NCBI GenBank assembly: GCA_035317605.1
Contig: DATHGT010000036.1
Coordinates: 1 to 44,199 of the forward strand
From: DATHGT01 sp035317605
GTDB lineage: Bacteria; Methylomirabilota; Methylomirabilia; Rokubacteriales; CSP1-6
Direction: 5' to 3'
DNA length: 44,199 nt
Shown in pieces: positions 22,100 to 29,064 of this stretch; the stretch's first letter is position 1; every line of letters begins with the position of its first letter. The notes beneath the pieces were generated by a model. The model had not been told where the DNA came from. It was given only the letters and a program-made list of their open reading frames with translations, and did no database searches. The translations under genes and the position numbers were made by a program.

Positions 22100-22807
22100 C
22101 TACTGATCCGGCGTGTAGACCCAGATCTTCGCGGCGGCGGGGAGGCCGAGCGCGATGGTCTGGCCGTCGCCCGACGCGGTGATGGTGCCGGCCCAGGGGG
22201 CGACTTCGAGGATCGTGAGGCGGCGGCCGGGGCGGACGTCGTTGCGCCAGAGGTGTTCGAGGAGCTTCTTGTCGGCCTCGGCTTCTTCGAGGATGCGCTC
22301 GACCACGACCGTGGTGCCTTCGGGCGCGTTGGCGAGCGGGAACGGGCGCACGCGCGGCGGCGTCGGCATGCCGGGAATGGGATTGCCGTGGGGACACGTG
22401 CTGGGCATGCCGAGCAGCTCGGCCAGCCGCTCCTCGACGCGCGGGGAGAGCGCGTGCTCCAGGCGATGCGCTTCCTCGTGGGCATCGGTCCAGTTCAGGC
22501 CGAGCGTGTCGGTCAGCCAGCGCTCGAGCAGGCGATGCCGCCGCGCCATCACCTCGGCGATCTCGGTGCCCTTGGTGGTGAGCGTGAGGCTCTTGTCGGA
22601 GCCGATCTTCACGTAGCCGCCGCGCGACATCCGGTGGATCGCCTCGGTCACGGCCGGCGCCGAGATGCTCATGTGCTTGGCCACGCGCGCGCCGATGACG
22701 GGCTTGCCGCTACCCGCGAGGTCGTAGATCGCCGCCAGGTAGTCCTGGATCGACGCGGTCTCCTCGCTCGAATGCTCAGAAGCCTTCGGGGCCGATGTTC
22801 GTGCCAT
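22100..22807 (-). CDS. DtxR/MntR-family metal-dependent regulator
   Basis: A 235-residue iron- or manganese-responsive repressor. A winged-helix DNA-binding domain occupies about 18-80 (IQDYLAAIYDLAGSGKPVIG, then APAVTEAIHRMSRGGYV). Next comes the dimerisation/metal domain with EEAHRLEHALSPRVEERL and CPHGNPIPG, which supply His, Glu and Cys ligands. A C-terminal FeoA/SH3-like domain spans about 160-232. The CPHGNPIP motif is common to both Mn and Fe members, so the metal cannot be decided. A TATACT box lies 8 nt before the ATG with no ribosome site. No feo or mnt transporter gene is nearby. Confidence 0.88.
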   Translation of the reverse strand: MARTSAPKASEHSSEETASIQDYLAAIYDLAGSGKPVIGARVAKHMSISAPAVTEAIHRMSRGGYVKIGSDKSLTLTTKGTEIAEVMARRHRLLERWLTDTLGLNWTDAHEEAHRLEHALSPRVEERLAELLGMPSTCPHGNPIPGMPTPPRVRPFPLANAPEGTTVVVERILEEAEADKKLLEHLWRNDVRPGRRLTILEVAPWAGTITASGDGQTIALGLPAAAKIWVYTPDQ

Positions 22808-22815
22808 CGAATCGC

Positions 22816-22821
22816 AGTATA
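22816..22821 (-). promoter_or_regulatory. Putative -10 box for a leaderless DtxR-family gene transcript
   Basis: TATACT on the minus strand ends 8 nt before the ATG at 22807. Only a weak GTTTTG stands at -35 distance. There is no ribosome site, so transcription probably begins at or beside the start codon. Confidence 0.45.
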
Positions 22822-22880
22822 AGCCCGCGCAGGCCGATCAAAACGGGTCAGATGCTAGGCGGCGAGGAGCCGGCCTGCGT

Positions 22881-22886
22881 TAGACT
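22881..22886 (+). promoter_or_regulatory. Putative -10 box for a leaderless ligA transcript
   Basis: TAGACT ends 7 nt before the ligA ATG at 22894; no Shine-Dalgarno block is present. No clear -35 is visible. Confidence 0.4.
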
Positions 22887-22893
22887 CGTCGCC

Positions 22894-24906
22894 ATGGATC
22901 GGGCCGACGCGGGGCAGCGGATCAGCGAGCTGCGGGAGCAGATCCACCGTCACGACTACCTCTATTACGTCGAGGCGCGCCCCGAAGTCTCCGACGCCGA
23001 ATACGACCGACTCATGGCCGAGCTGCGGGCGCTGGAGACGGAGCTCCCCGAGCTGATCACGCCGGACAGCCCCACCCAGCGCATCGGCGGCGCCGCCGTC
23101 GACGCCTTCAAGACCGTCGAGCACCGGGTCGCGATGCTCTCCCTCGACAACGCGACCACGCCCGAGGACCTGCGCGAGTTCGAGGCCCGCATTTCTCGCG
23201 CGCTGCCCGGCGCGCGCTTCGGCTACGTGGCCGAGCCCAAGATCGACGGCCTCGGCGTGGCGCTGCTCTACGAGTGCGGCCGTCTCGTGCGCGGGGCCAC
23301 CCGCGGCGACGGCCGGATGGGCGAAGACATCACCCAGAACTTGAAGACGATCCGCAGCGTGCCGGTGATCCTGCGAGGGCGGCTGGCGACCTCGCCGGAT
23401 CTCGAAGTCCGCGGCGAGGTGTTCATGCCGCGCGCGGACTTCGCGAGCCTCAATCGCACGCTGGAGGAGAGCGGCGAGGGCACGTTCGCCAACCCGCGCA
23501 ACGCCGCGGCGGGCGCCGTGCGGCAGAAGGACCCGGCCGCGACCGCGCGCCGGCCGCTCGACATCTTCCTCTATCACGTGAGCCGCGCCGAGGGACTGAC
23601 CTTCGCGACCTACAGCGAGACGCTGGAGGCCCTACGCGAAGCCGGGTTCAAGACCAACCCGCGCGCCGAGCCGTGCGCCACCATCGAGGACGTGATCGCC
23701 TACTGCGCGCGGCTCGAGACCGAGCGCGACGGGCTCGGGTACGATGCCGACGGCGCGGTGGTGAAGGTCGACTCCCTCGAGCAGCAGCGCCGCCTCGGCA
23801 GCACGACGCACCACCCGCGCTGGGCGGTGGCGTTCAAGTTCGCCGCGCGCCAGGCGACCACGGTCGTGCAGGCCATCGAGGTCAACGTCGGCAAGACCGG
23901 CGCGCTGACGCCGGTGGCCAAGCTCGAGCCGGTGGAGCTGGCCGGCGTGACGATCAGCAACGTGAGCCTGCACAACGAGGACGAGGTCCGCCGCAAGGAC
24001 GTGCGCGTGGGCGACACCGTGTTGATCGAGCGCGCGGGCGACGTGATCCCCTACGTGATCCAGGTCATCGCGAGCAAGCGGCCGGAAGAAAGCACACCGT
24101 TCAATTTCCCCGACCAATGCCCGGCGTGCGGCGGGCTCGCCTATCGGCCGGAGGGCGAGGCGTACTGGCGGTGCATGAACAGCGCGTGCCCGGCCCAGCT
24201 CAAGGAGCGGCTCCGGCACTTCGGATCGCGCCGGGCCATGGACATCGAGCACCTCGGCGAGAGCACGCTCGAGCAGCTCGTCGATCGCAAGCGCGTGCTG
24301 AATTTCGCCGACCTCTACACGCTCACCGCGGAGGAAGTGGCCGAGCTGGAGCGCTTCGCCGAGAAGTCCGCCGAGAACCTGGTCGCCGCCATCGCGGCCT
24401 CGAAGACCCGAGGGCTCTCGCGGCTCCTGCACGCGCTGGGCGTCCGGCTCGTGGGCGAGCGCGTGGCGACCGTGCTGGCCACCCGATTCGGGACCATGGA
24501 GACCCTCATGCGCGTATCCGCGGAGACGCTGTCCGAAGTCCACGGCGTCGGCCCCCACATCGCCAGGTCGTTGACGACGTTCTTCGCCGACGAGACCAAC
24601 CGCGCGGTGATCGCGCGGCTGGCCCAGGACGGGGTGGCCATGCGAGAGGTCGGCCACCAGGAAGATCAGCCCCGCCCGCTCGCCGGGAAATCGTTCGTGC
24701 TGACCGGCGCGCTGCCCACGCTCACGCGGGAGGCGGCCCGCGAATTCATCGAGCGCCGGGGCGGGCGCGTGACCGGCTCGGTCTCGAAGAAGACCGACTA
24801 CGTGGTCGTCGGCGAGGCGCCCGGCAGCAAGGCGGACGACGCCCGCCGCCTGGGCGTGGCGATCCTCGACGAGGCCGCGCTGCTCGCGCTGGAGGACCCG
24901 CGATGA
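22894..24906 (+). CDS. ligA: NAD-dependent DNA ligase
   Basis: Seals nicks in replication and repair. The 670-residue protein has the Ia domain (1-65), adenylation domain with Lys116 in EPKIDGLG, and OB fold. A Cys4 zinc finger (CPACGG ... CMNSACP, about 405-430), a helix-hairpin-helix region around 440-580 and a C-terminal BRCT domain (about 590-670, GKSFVLTGALPTLTREAA) complete it. All are in the usual order at usual length. The ATG at 22894 has no ribosome site but a -10-like box; longer frames upstream are not family-like. The stop overlaps the next gene's ATG (ATGA). Confidence 0.97.
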   Translation: MDRADAGQRISELREQIHRHDYLYYVEARPEVSDAEYDRLMAELRALETELPELITPDSPTQRIGGAAVDAFKTVEHRVAMLSLDNATTPEDLREFEARISRALPGARFGYVAEPKIDGLGVALLYECGRLVRGATRGDGRMGEDITQNLKTIRSVPVILRGRLATSPDLEVRGEVFMPRADFASLNRTLEESGEGTFANPRNAAAGAVRQKDPAATARRPLDIFLYHVSRAEGLTFATYSETLEALREAGFKTNPRAEPCATIEDVIAYCARLETERDGLGYDADGAVVKVDSLEQQRRLGSTTHHPRWAVAFKFAARQATTVVQAIEVNVGKTGALTPVAKLEPVELAGVTISNVSLHNEDEVRRKDVRVGDTVLIERAGDVIPYVIQVIASKRPEESTPFNFPDQCPACGGLAYRPEGEAYWRCMNSACPAQLKERLRHFGSRRAMDIEHLGESTLEQLVDRKRVLNFADLYTLTAEEVAELERFAEKSAENLVAAIAASKTRGLSRLLHALGVRLVGERVATVLATRFGTMETLMRVSAETLSEVHGVGPHIARSLTTFFADETNRAVIARLAQDGVAMREVGHQEDQPRPLAGKSFVLTGALPTLTREAAREFIERRGGRVTGSVSKKTDYVVVGEAPGSKADDARRLGVAILDEAALLALEDPR

Positions 24907-25868
24907 GACGCGCGCTCGCCCTCGCCGCTCTCGTCGCGACGGTCGCCGCCGGATGCCTGGGCGCCCAGACCCGATCGCGCGCCCCCCTCGACCCCGACTC
25001 GCCCGGACGGTGGGAATCGCGCACGACCATGACGTGGGCGCGCCAGGAGACGGCGGTGGCGGCGATCGGTGGACTGCTGTACGTGATCGGCGGCTTCGGG
25101 TCCACCACCGAGGCGGTCGACACGGTGGAGGTCTACGAACCCGCCGCGAACCGATGGCAGACCGTGGCGCCCTTGCCCATGGCCCTGCATCACGCGGCGG
25201 CCGCGGCCGTCGACGGCCGGCTCTTCGTGATCGGCGGCTACACCGGGCGGGTGCGCTTGACCCCGCTCGCCACCGTGTTCGAGTACGAGCCCGGCCAGAA
25301 CAGCTGGCGCGAGCGCGCCAAGATGCCGAGCCCGCGCGGCGGCCTCGCGGTGGCGGTCCTCGGACGCCGGATCTACGCCCTCGGCGGCGCCGCCGACCGG
25401 CCGAGCAACGCCAACGAGTTCTACGACGTCGTCGCGGACAAGTGGTCGGCGGGCAACGCCATGCCGACCGCGCGCGATCACCTGGCCGCGGTGGGCCTGG
25501 ACGGACGCGTGTGGGCCCTGGGCGGGCGCGAGTCGTTCCTGGGCACCCAGTACGCGAACGTGGAGATCTACGATCCGGCCACCGATAGCTGGCGTACGGG
25601 GACTCCCCTGCCCAGCGCCCGCGGCGGCCTGGCCGCGGTCACCCTCGGGGGCAACATCTTCGTCTTCGGCGGCGAGGCGCCGCTGCGGATCTGGAACGCG
25701 GCCGAGATGTACGACCGGTCGATCAACACGTGGGTGGCCAAGGCCCCGATGCCCACCGCGCGCCACGGCATGGGGGCGGCGGTCATCGACGGGCGCATCT
25801 ACGTTCCCGGCGGCGGACGCGAGCCCCAGATCGCGCCCACCGACGTGACCGAAGTGTTCACGCCATGA
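24903..25868 (+). CDS. Kelch-repeat lipoprotein
   Basis: A 321-residue lipoprotein (lipobox VAAGC, Cys18) made of about six kelch blades. Examples are LLYVIGGFGS, RLFVIGGYTG, RIYALGGAAD, RVWALGGRES, NIFVFGGEAP and RIYVPGGGRE, each followed by the typical Y-x6-W pattern (YEPAANRWQ, YEPGQNSWRE, YDPATDSWRT). It should form a beta-propeller facing the periplasm. The ligand is unknown. It is coupled to ligA by ATGA and to the TPR gene after it by ATGA, an unexpected operon for a DNA ligase. Confidence 0.85.
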   Translation: MRRALALAALVATVAAGCLGAQTRSRAPLDPDSPGRWESRTTMTWARQETAVAAIGGLLYVIGGFGSTTEAVDTVEVYEPAANRWQTVAPLPMALHHAAAAAVDGRLFVIGGYTGRVRLTPLATVFEYEPGQNSWRERAKMPSPRGGLAVAVLGRRIYALGGAADRPSNANEFYDVVADKWSAGNAMPTARDHLAAVGLDGRVWALGGRESFLGTQYANVEIYDPATDSWRTGTPLPSARGGLAAVTLGGNIFVFGGEAPLRIWNAAEMYDRSINTWVAKAPMPTARHGMGAAVIDGRIYVPGGGREPQIAPTDVTEVFTP

Positions 25869-26506
25869 GAGGGCTCGCCGCGCTCCTGCTCGTGCTCGTG
25901 GTCCCCCTGGCCGCCTCGGCGGCGGGGCCGCACGGCCGGTCCGAGGCGCTGACCGCTCTCGAGGCCCGCGACGCGGAAACCCGGCGGCTGGCCGCCGCCG
26001 AGCTGGCCGAGCACGGCACCATGCCGGACGTCCCGCGGCTGGCCAGGGCGCTCCGCGACGCCGACCCGCTGGTGCGCGCGATCGCCGAGCGCAGCCTGTG
26101 GAACGTGTGGAGCCGCTCCGGCGACAGAGAGATCGATGCCCTGTTCGCCAACGGGGTACAGGAAATGAGCGAGGGGCTCGGCGAGACGGCCGTGAAGACG
26201 TTCACCCGGATCATCGAGCGGAAGCCCGACTTCGCCGAGGGCTGGAACAAGCGGGCGACCGTGCTCTACATGCTCGGCGAGTACCAGAAGTCGCTGGCCG
26301 ACTGCGACGAGGTGATGAGGCGCAACCCGCATCACTTCGGCGCGCTCAGCGGCTACGGGATGATCTATCTCAAGCTCGGCGATCCCGGGCGCGCGCTCAC
26401 CTACTTCGAGCGCGCGCTGGCCGTGAACCCGAACCTCACCCAGGTCGAGGAGAACGTGCAGGCGCTGCGGCGTCTCCTCCTCGAGCGTCGCAAGAACACC
26501 ACCTGA
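25865..26506 (+). CDS. Secreted HEAT/TPR repeat protein
   Basis: A 213-residue protein with a signal peptide (MRGLAALLLVLVVPLAASAA). A HEAT-like pair follows (about 25-80: ALEARDAETRRLAAAELAEH, then LARALRDADPLVRAIAERSL). Then come about three TPR units (about 90-205), including AEGWNKRATVLYMLGEYQKS and FGALSGYGMIYLKLGDPGRA. Probably a periplasmic scaffold. It is translationally coupled to the kelch lipoprotein, so the two may act together. No enzymatic motif is seen. Confidence 0.8.
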   Translation: MRGLAALLLVLVVPLAASAAGPHGRSEALTALEARDAETRRLAAAELAEHGTMPDVPRLARALRDADPLVRAIAERSLWNVWSRSGDREIDALFANGVQEMSEGLGETAVKTFTRIIERKPDFAEGWNKRATVLYMLGEYQKSLADCDEVMRRNPHHFGALSGYGMIYLKLGDPGRALTYFERALAVNPNLTQVEENVQALRRLLLERRKNTT

Positions 26507-26525
26507 CCCGACAACGGAGGCGAAC

Positions 26526-27203
26526 GTGATCGAGGCCCTCAAGAAAATCACCAGTCCGAGCGTGGCCAATGCGATCGAGACGTTCAAGGTGCGCCCGCGG
26601 AACCAGGGGCAGATGTCCTCGGAGATCCGCGCGCTGTTCCCGGAGATGGGGCCGCTGGTCGGCTACGCGGTCACCGCGGTGATCCGCGCCGAGCCGGAGC
26701 CGCTGGAAGGGCACCGGGCCACCACCTACGGCTGGTGGGATTACGTGCTGTCCATTCCCGCCCCGCGCGTGATCGTCGTGCACGACCTCGACGAGCCGCG
26801 CGGTCAGGGCGCCCAGTGGGGCGAGGTGCAGGCCAACATCCACAAGGCGCTGGGCTGCGCCGGCGTGGTCACCGACGGCTCCGTGCGCGACCTCGACGAG
26901 GTGCGGGCGCTGGGCTTTCAGTTCGCGGCCGCGCACATCTCGGTGTCGCACGCCTACGTCCACATGGTGGATTTCGGCTTGCCCGTGAAGCTCGGCGGGC
27001 TGTGGGTGAAGCCGGGCGATCTGGTCCACGCCGACCAGCACGGGGTGGTGACGATCCCGCCCGAGATCGCCGATCGCATCCCGGACGCGGTGGCCAAGGT
27101 CGAGGCCGACGAGCGCAAGATCATCGACGTCTGCAAGTCGAAGGATTTCTCGGCCCAGAAGCTGAAGGACCTCTACAAGGTGATTCGCCCGGGCACGTAC
27201 TGA
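26526..27203 (+). CDS. RraA-family protein (HMG/CHA aldolase-like)
   Basis: A 225-residue member of the RraA/HMG-aldolase superfamily. Some members inhibit RNase E. Others are divalent-metal aldolases or decarboxylases acting on 4-hydroxy-4-methyl-2-oxoglutarate. The family core GCAGVVTDGSVRDLDEVRALG contains the Gly-x-x-x-Asp-Gly-x-x-Arg-Asp pattern that binds substrate and metal, and ADQHGVVTIP lies near residue 170. The C-terminal extension of about 40 residues is longer than in RraA proper, favouring an enzymatic role in organic acid breakdown. GTG start with GGAGG 6-7 nt before it. It begins 19 nt after the TPR gene. Confidence 0.8.
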   Translation: MIEALKKITSPSVANAIETFKVRPRNQGQMSSEIRALFPEMGPLVGYAVTAVIRAEPEPLEGHRATTYGWWDYVLSIPAPRVIVVHDLDEPRGQGAQWGEVQANIHKALGCAGVVTDGSVRDLDEVRALGFQFAAAHISVSHAYVHMVDFGLPVKLGGLWVKPGDLVHADQHGVVTIPPEIADRIPDAVAKVEADERKIIDVCKSKDFSAQKLKDLYKVIRPGTY

Positions 27204-27218
27204 CGCGTACCTCCGGCG

Positions 27219-27224
27219 TAGACT
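27219..27224 (+). promoter_or_regulatory. Putative -10 box for a leaderless GNAT transcript
   Basis: TAGACT ends 7 nt before the ATG at 27232, in the 28-nt gap after the RraA-like gene. No ribosome site is present. The hexamer and spacing are the same as at ligA. Confidence 0.4.
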
Positions 27225-27231
27225 GGCAGGC

Positions 27232-27675
27232 ATGGAGATCCGGAACCCGCGGCGCGGGGAGTTGCGCGCGGTGATGGAGCTGGCGGTCGACGCGCTGGGG
27301 CCGGAACGCGCGGGGCCGTTCGTCCGGTCGCACGTCGAGCGGCATCATCTGCTGGTGGCCGAGCGCGAGGGCGAGGTGGTGGGGATGCTCGCCTACCGCA
27401 CCGACTGGTTCCAGTGCACGTTCGTCTCGCTGGTGTCGGTGCGCAAGGACGTTCGTCGCCGTGGCATCGCGCGCTCACTGTTCGCGAAGGCCGAGGAGAT
27501 GTCGCCGAGCCCGCGGCTCTTCTCTTCAAGCGAGGAGACCAACGGGATCTCGATTCAAATGCACACCGCGCTGGGGTTCGTCCCGTCAGGGCAGATCGAC
27601 AACCTGCCGCAGGGCTATCGCGAGCTGCTGTTCTACAAGCGCTTGCGTCCCTACGACGGTGGAGGTTCACCATGA
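27232..27675 (+). CDS. GNAT-family N-acetyltransferase
   Basis: A 147-residue acetyl-CoA-dependent acyltransferase. The pyrophosphate-binding loop VRRRGIARSLF (about 75-85) follows the conserved strand FVSLVSVRKD. The end IQMHTALGFVPSGQI is the usual substrate-side helix and strand. The acceptor is unknown. The stop overlaps the start of the DinB-like gene (ATGA), which suggests a joint role, perhaps in detoxification. Confidence 0.8.
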   Translation: MEIRNPRRGELRAVMELAVDALGPERAGPFVRSHVERHHLLVAEREGEVVGMLAYRTDWFQCTFVSLVSVRKDVRRRGIARSLFAKAEEMSPSPRLFSSSEETNGISIQMHTALGFVPSGQIDNLPQGYRELLFYKRLRPYDGGGSP

Positions 27676-28145
27676 CCGAGGCATCCGCCGCCAAAGAAGA
27701 GCTGCTGCTGGCCGCCGCCCGCGAGTACAAGGCGTTTCACGAAGCGCTGCACGGTCTCAACGACGAGCAGACGGCCGAGGTGTGGCTGGGCACGTGGAGC
27801 GTCAAGGAGATCGTGGCCCACATCAGCGGCTGGCACCGCGAGATGGTGCCCGCGCTCGATCGTCTCGCCCGTGGCGAGCGCCCCATCCCCGAGGGGGTCA
27901 GCTACGACGACGTCGACGCCTGGAACGCGCGCTTCGCCGCCACCGCGCACGGCAGCGAGGTCTCCGATCTCCTGCTCGAGCTGGACCGCTCCCACGAGGA
28001 CTTCATGCAGGCCGCCGATCGCGTCCCTGCCGAGCGCTGGCAGCCGGGCAAGACCACGCATCGCATCGTCGACGACAACAGCGCCCACCACTACCGCGAG
28101 CACGCCGACCAGATCCGCACCTGGCGCGCGTCGCGCGGCGTGTAG
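27672..28145 (+). CDS. DinB/DfsB-like metal-binding four-helix protein
   Basis: A 157-residue protein of the DinB/YfiT superfamily, whose members bind a metal with three histidines and are often thiol-S-transferases. Helix 2 carries VKEIVAHISGWHREM and helix 4 carries SAHHYREHADQIRTW, giving the H ... H-x3-H set. The first helix EELLLAAAREYKAFHEAL and the TWSVKEIVAHI turn match the ClbS/DfsB subgroup. The ATG is preceded by GGAGGT and overlaps the GNAT stop. Its substrate is unknown. Confidence 0.75.
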   Translation: MTEASAAKEELLLAAAREYKAFHEALHGLNDEQTAEVWLGTWSVKEIVAHISGWHREMVPALDRLARGERPIPEGVSYDDVDAWNARFAATAHGSEVSDLLLELDRSHEDFMQAADRVPAERWQPGKTTHRIVDDNSAHHYREHADQIRTWRASRGV

Positions 28146-28164
28146 CCGGATCAACTTCGTCTTG

Positions 28165-28257
28165 ATGATGGTCGTGGATGTCGTCGGTGCCTCGGTCGTC
28201 GGCTTCGTCGCCTGGTACCTCTCGAACGAACAGATCCACCGGACCCGGCTCACCTAG
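28165..28257 (+). CDS. Possible 30-aa single-span membrane peptide
   Basis: The 187-nt gap after the DinB-like gene contains a frame starting with two Met codons. It encodes a hydrophobic segment (VVDVVGASVVGFVAWYL) and a polar tail. There is no ribosome site, so support is only the clean membrane-span character. It could equally be chance. Confidence 0.25.
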   Translation: MMVVDVVGASVVGFVAWYLSNEQIHRTRLT

Positions 28258-28320
28258 AAGTGCTCTACGGGTCAGCGAAGTCGACCCGCCATCACAGGCC
28301 CAGGAGTGACCGCCTCATGC

Positions 28321-28326
28321 TACCGT
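28321..28326 (+). promoter_or_regulatory. Putative -10 box before the antitoxin gene
   Basis: TACCGT ends 6 nt before the ATG at 28333; there is no ribosome site. This is the weakest of the leaderless candidates. Confidence 0.25.
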
Positions 28327-28332
28327 GTCGTC

Positions 28333-28731
28333 ATGGTTCGACGTGCCCAGGAGACTGTCCCACGCTCGATCCGGTTTCGCCCTTGGGTCAAAGAAGAGGT
28401 CGAACGTATGGCCAAACGCAATCGACGCGGATTCTCGGAAGTCGCGCAGGATCTAATCGAGGAGGCGCTTCGAATGCGCATGTGCCCCGGGGTCTACTTC
28501 ATGGACGAGCCGGCCGGGCGGGACGCCAAGGTCGCCGGGACGGGACTGGCGGTTTGGGAAGTGATCCGTGACTATCTTGCCGAGAAGCGCGACGTCAAGC
28601 GATTGCGGCGGAGCCTTCCACGGCTCAGCGACGCTCAGGTCACGGCAGCGCTCCGCTACTATGAAGCCTGGCCCGAGGAGATCGACGAGCTCATCGCCGA
28701 GAACGCGAGCGCGATCCCCGCAGCTCGGTGA
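28333..28731 (+). CDS. DUF433-type antitoxin with N-terminal ribbon-helix-helix
   Basis: A 132-residue protein. The first about 55 residues (VPRSIRFRPWVKEEVERMAK, then SEVAQDLIEEALRM) look like a ribbon-helix-helix DNA-binding region. The remainder starts MCPGVYFMDEPAGRDAKVAG and continues GLAVWEVIRDYL and LSDAQVTAALRYYEAWPEEI, which is the DUF433 domain. Such proteins are the antitoxin half of pairs with DUF5615 PIN-like toxins and normally repress their own operon. The stop overlaps the toxin start (GTGA). The toxin here is broken, so this gene may persist as an orphan repressor. Confidence 0.75.
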   Translation: MVRRAQETVPRSIRFRPWVKEEVERMAKRNRRGFSEVAQDLIEEALRMRMCPGVYFMDEPAGRDAKVAGTGLAVWEVIRDYLAEKRDVKRLRRSLPRLSDAQVTAALRYYEAWPEEIDELIAENASAIPAAR

Positions 28732-29064
28732 CGCTGTACCTGGACGAGGATCTCGCGCCGATGATAGCCGACCGGCTTCGACGTTGGCATGACGGGACAT
28801 TCCGATTCGACCCAGCTCGACTACGCAGCTTCGGCGAGGCGTGCCATCGTCACCAGGAATGTGCGCCACTTCCGCGTGTTGGGCGAGGCTCGGGTCCGAT
28901 CGCAGATGCCGCATGCGGGCATCGTCCTTTGCCCCGCGTCGCTCCGCGGTTCGGAATATGGTGTCATCGTCGACGCCCTGGTCTAGCTCGTGCGCCGCTA
29001 TCCGAAAGGGCTCGGTGCATACGATGTTGTTCTTCTGGCACCACGCCAGCGAGGTGAGCGATGA
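28728..29064 (+). pseudogene. DUF5615 PIN-like toxin, disrupted
   Basis: The start is intact: a GTG overlapping the antitoxin stop, then TLYLDEDLAPMIADRLRR with the acidic DED of the PIN-like site. At about 28782 the frame changes by +1, and the region normally between the first helix and EVGMTG is missing, which points to a small deletion. The new frame reads VGMTGHSDSTQLDYAASA, then RAIVTRNVRHFRVL and HAGIVLCPASLRGSEYG. A TAG follows at 28984, after which the family ending RRYPKGLGAYDVVLLAP continues in frame to a TGA overlapping the next gene's ATG. Two lesions make a working toxin very unlikely. Confidence 0.75.

Noticed and set aside
23274..24902. Long open extension upstream of the kelch lipoprotein within ligA
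   Set aside because: Runs in another frame through the NAD-ligase domains with Arg/Pro/Ala-only composition. The lipoprotein signal begins at 24903.
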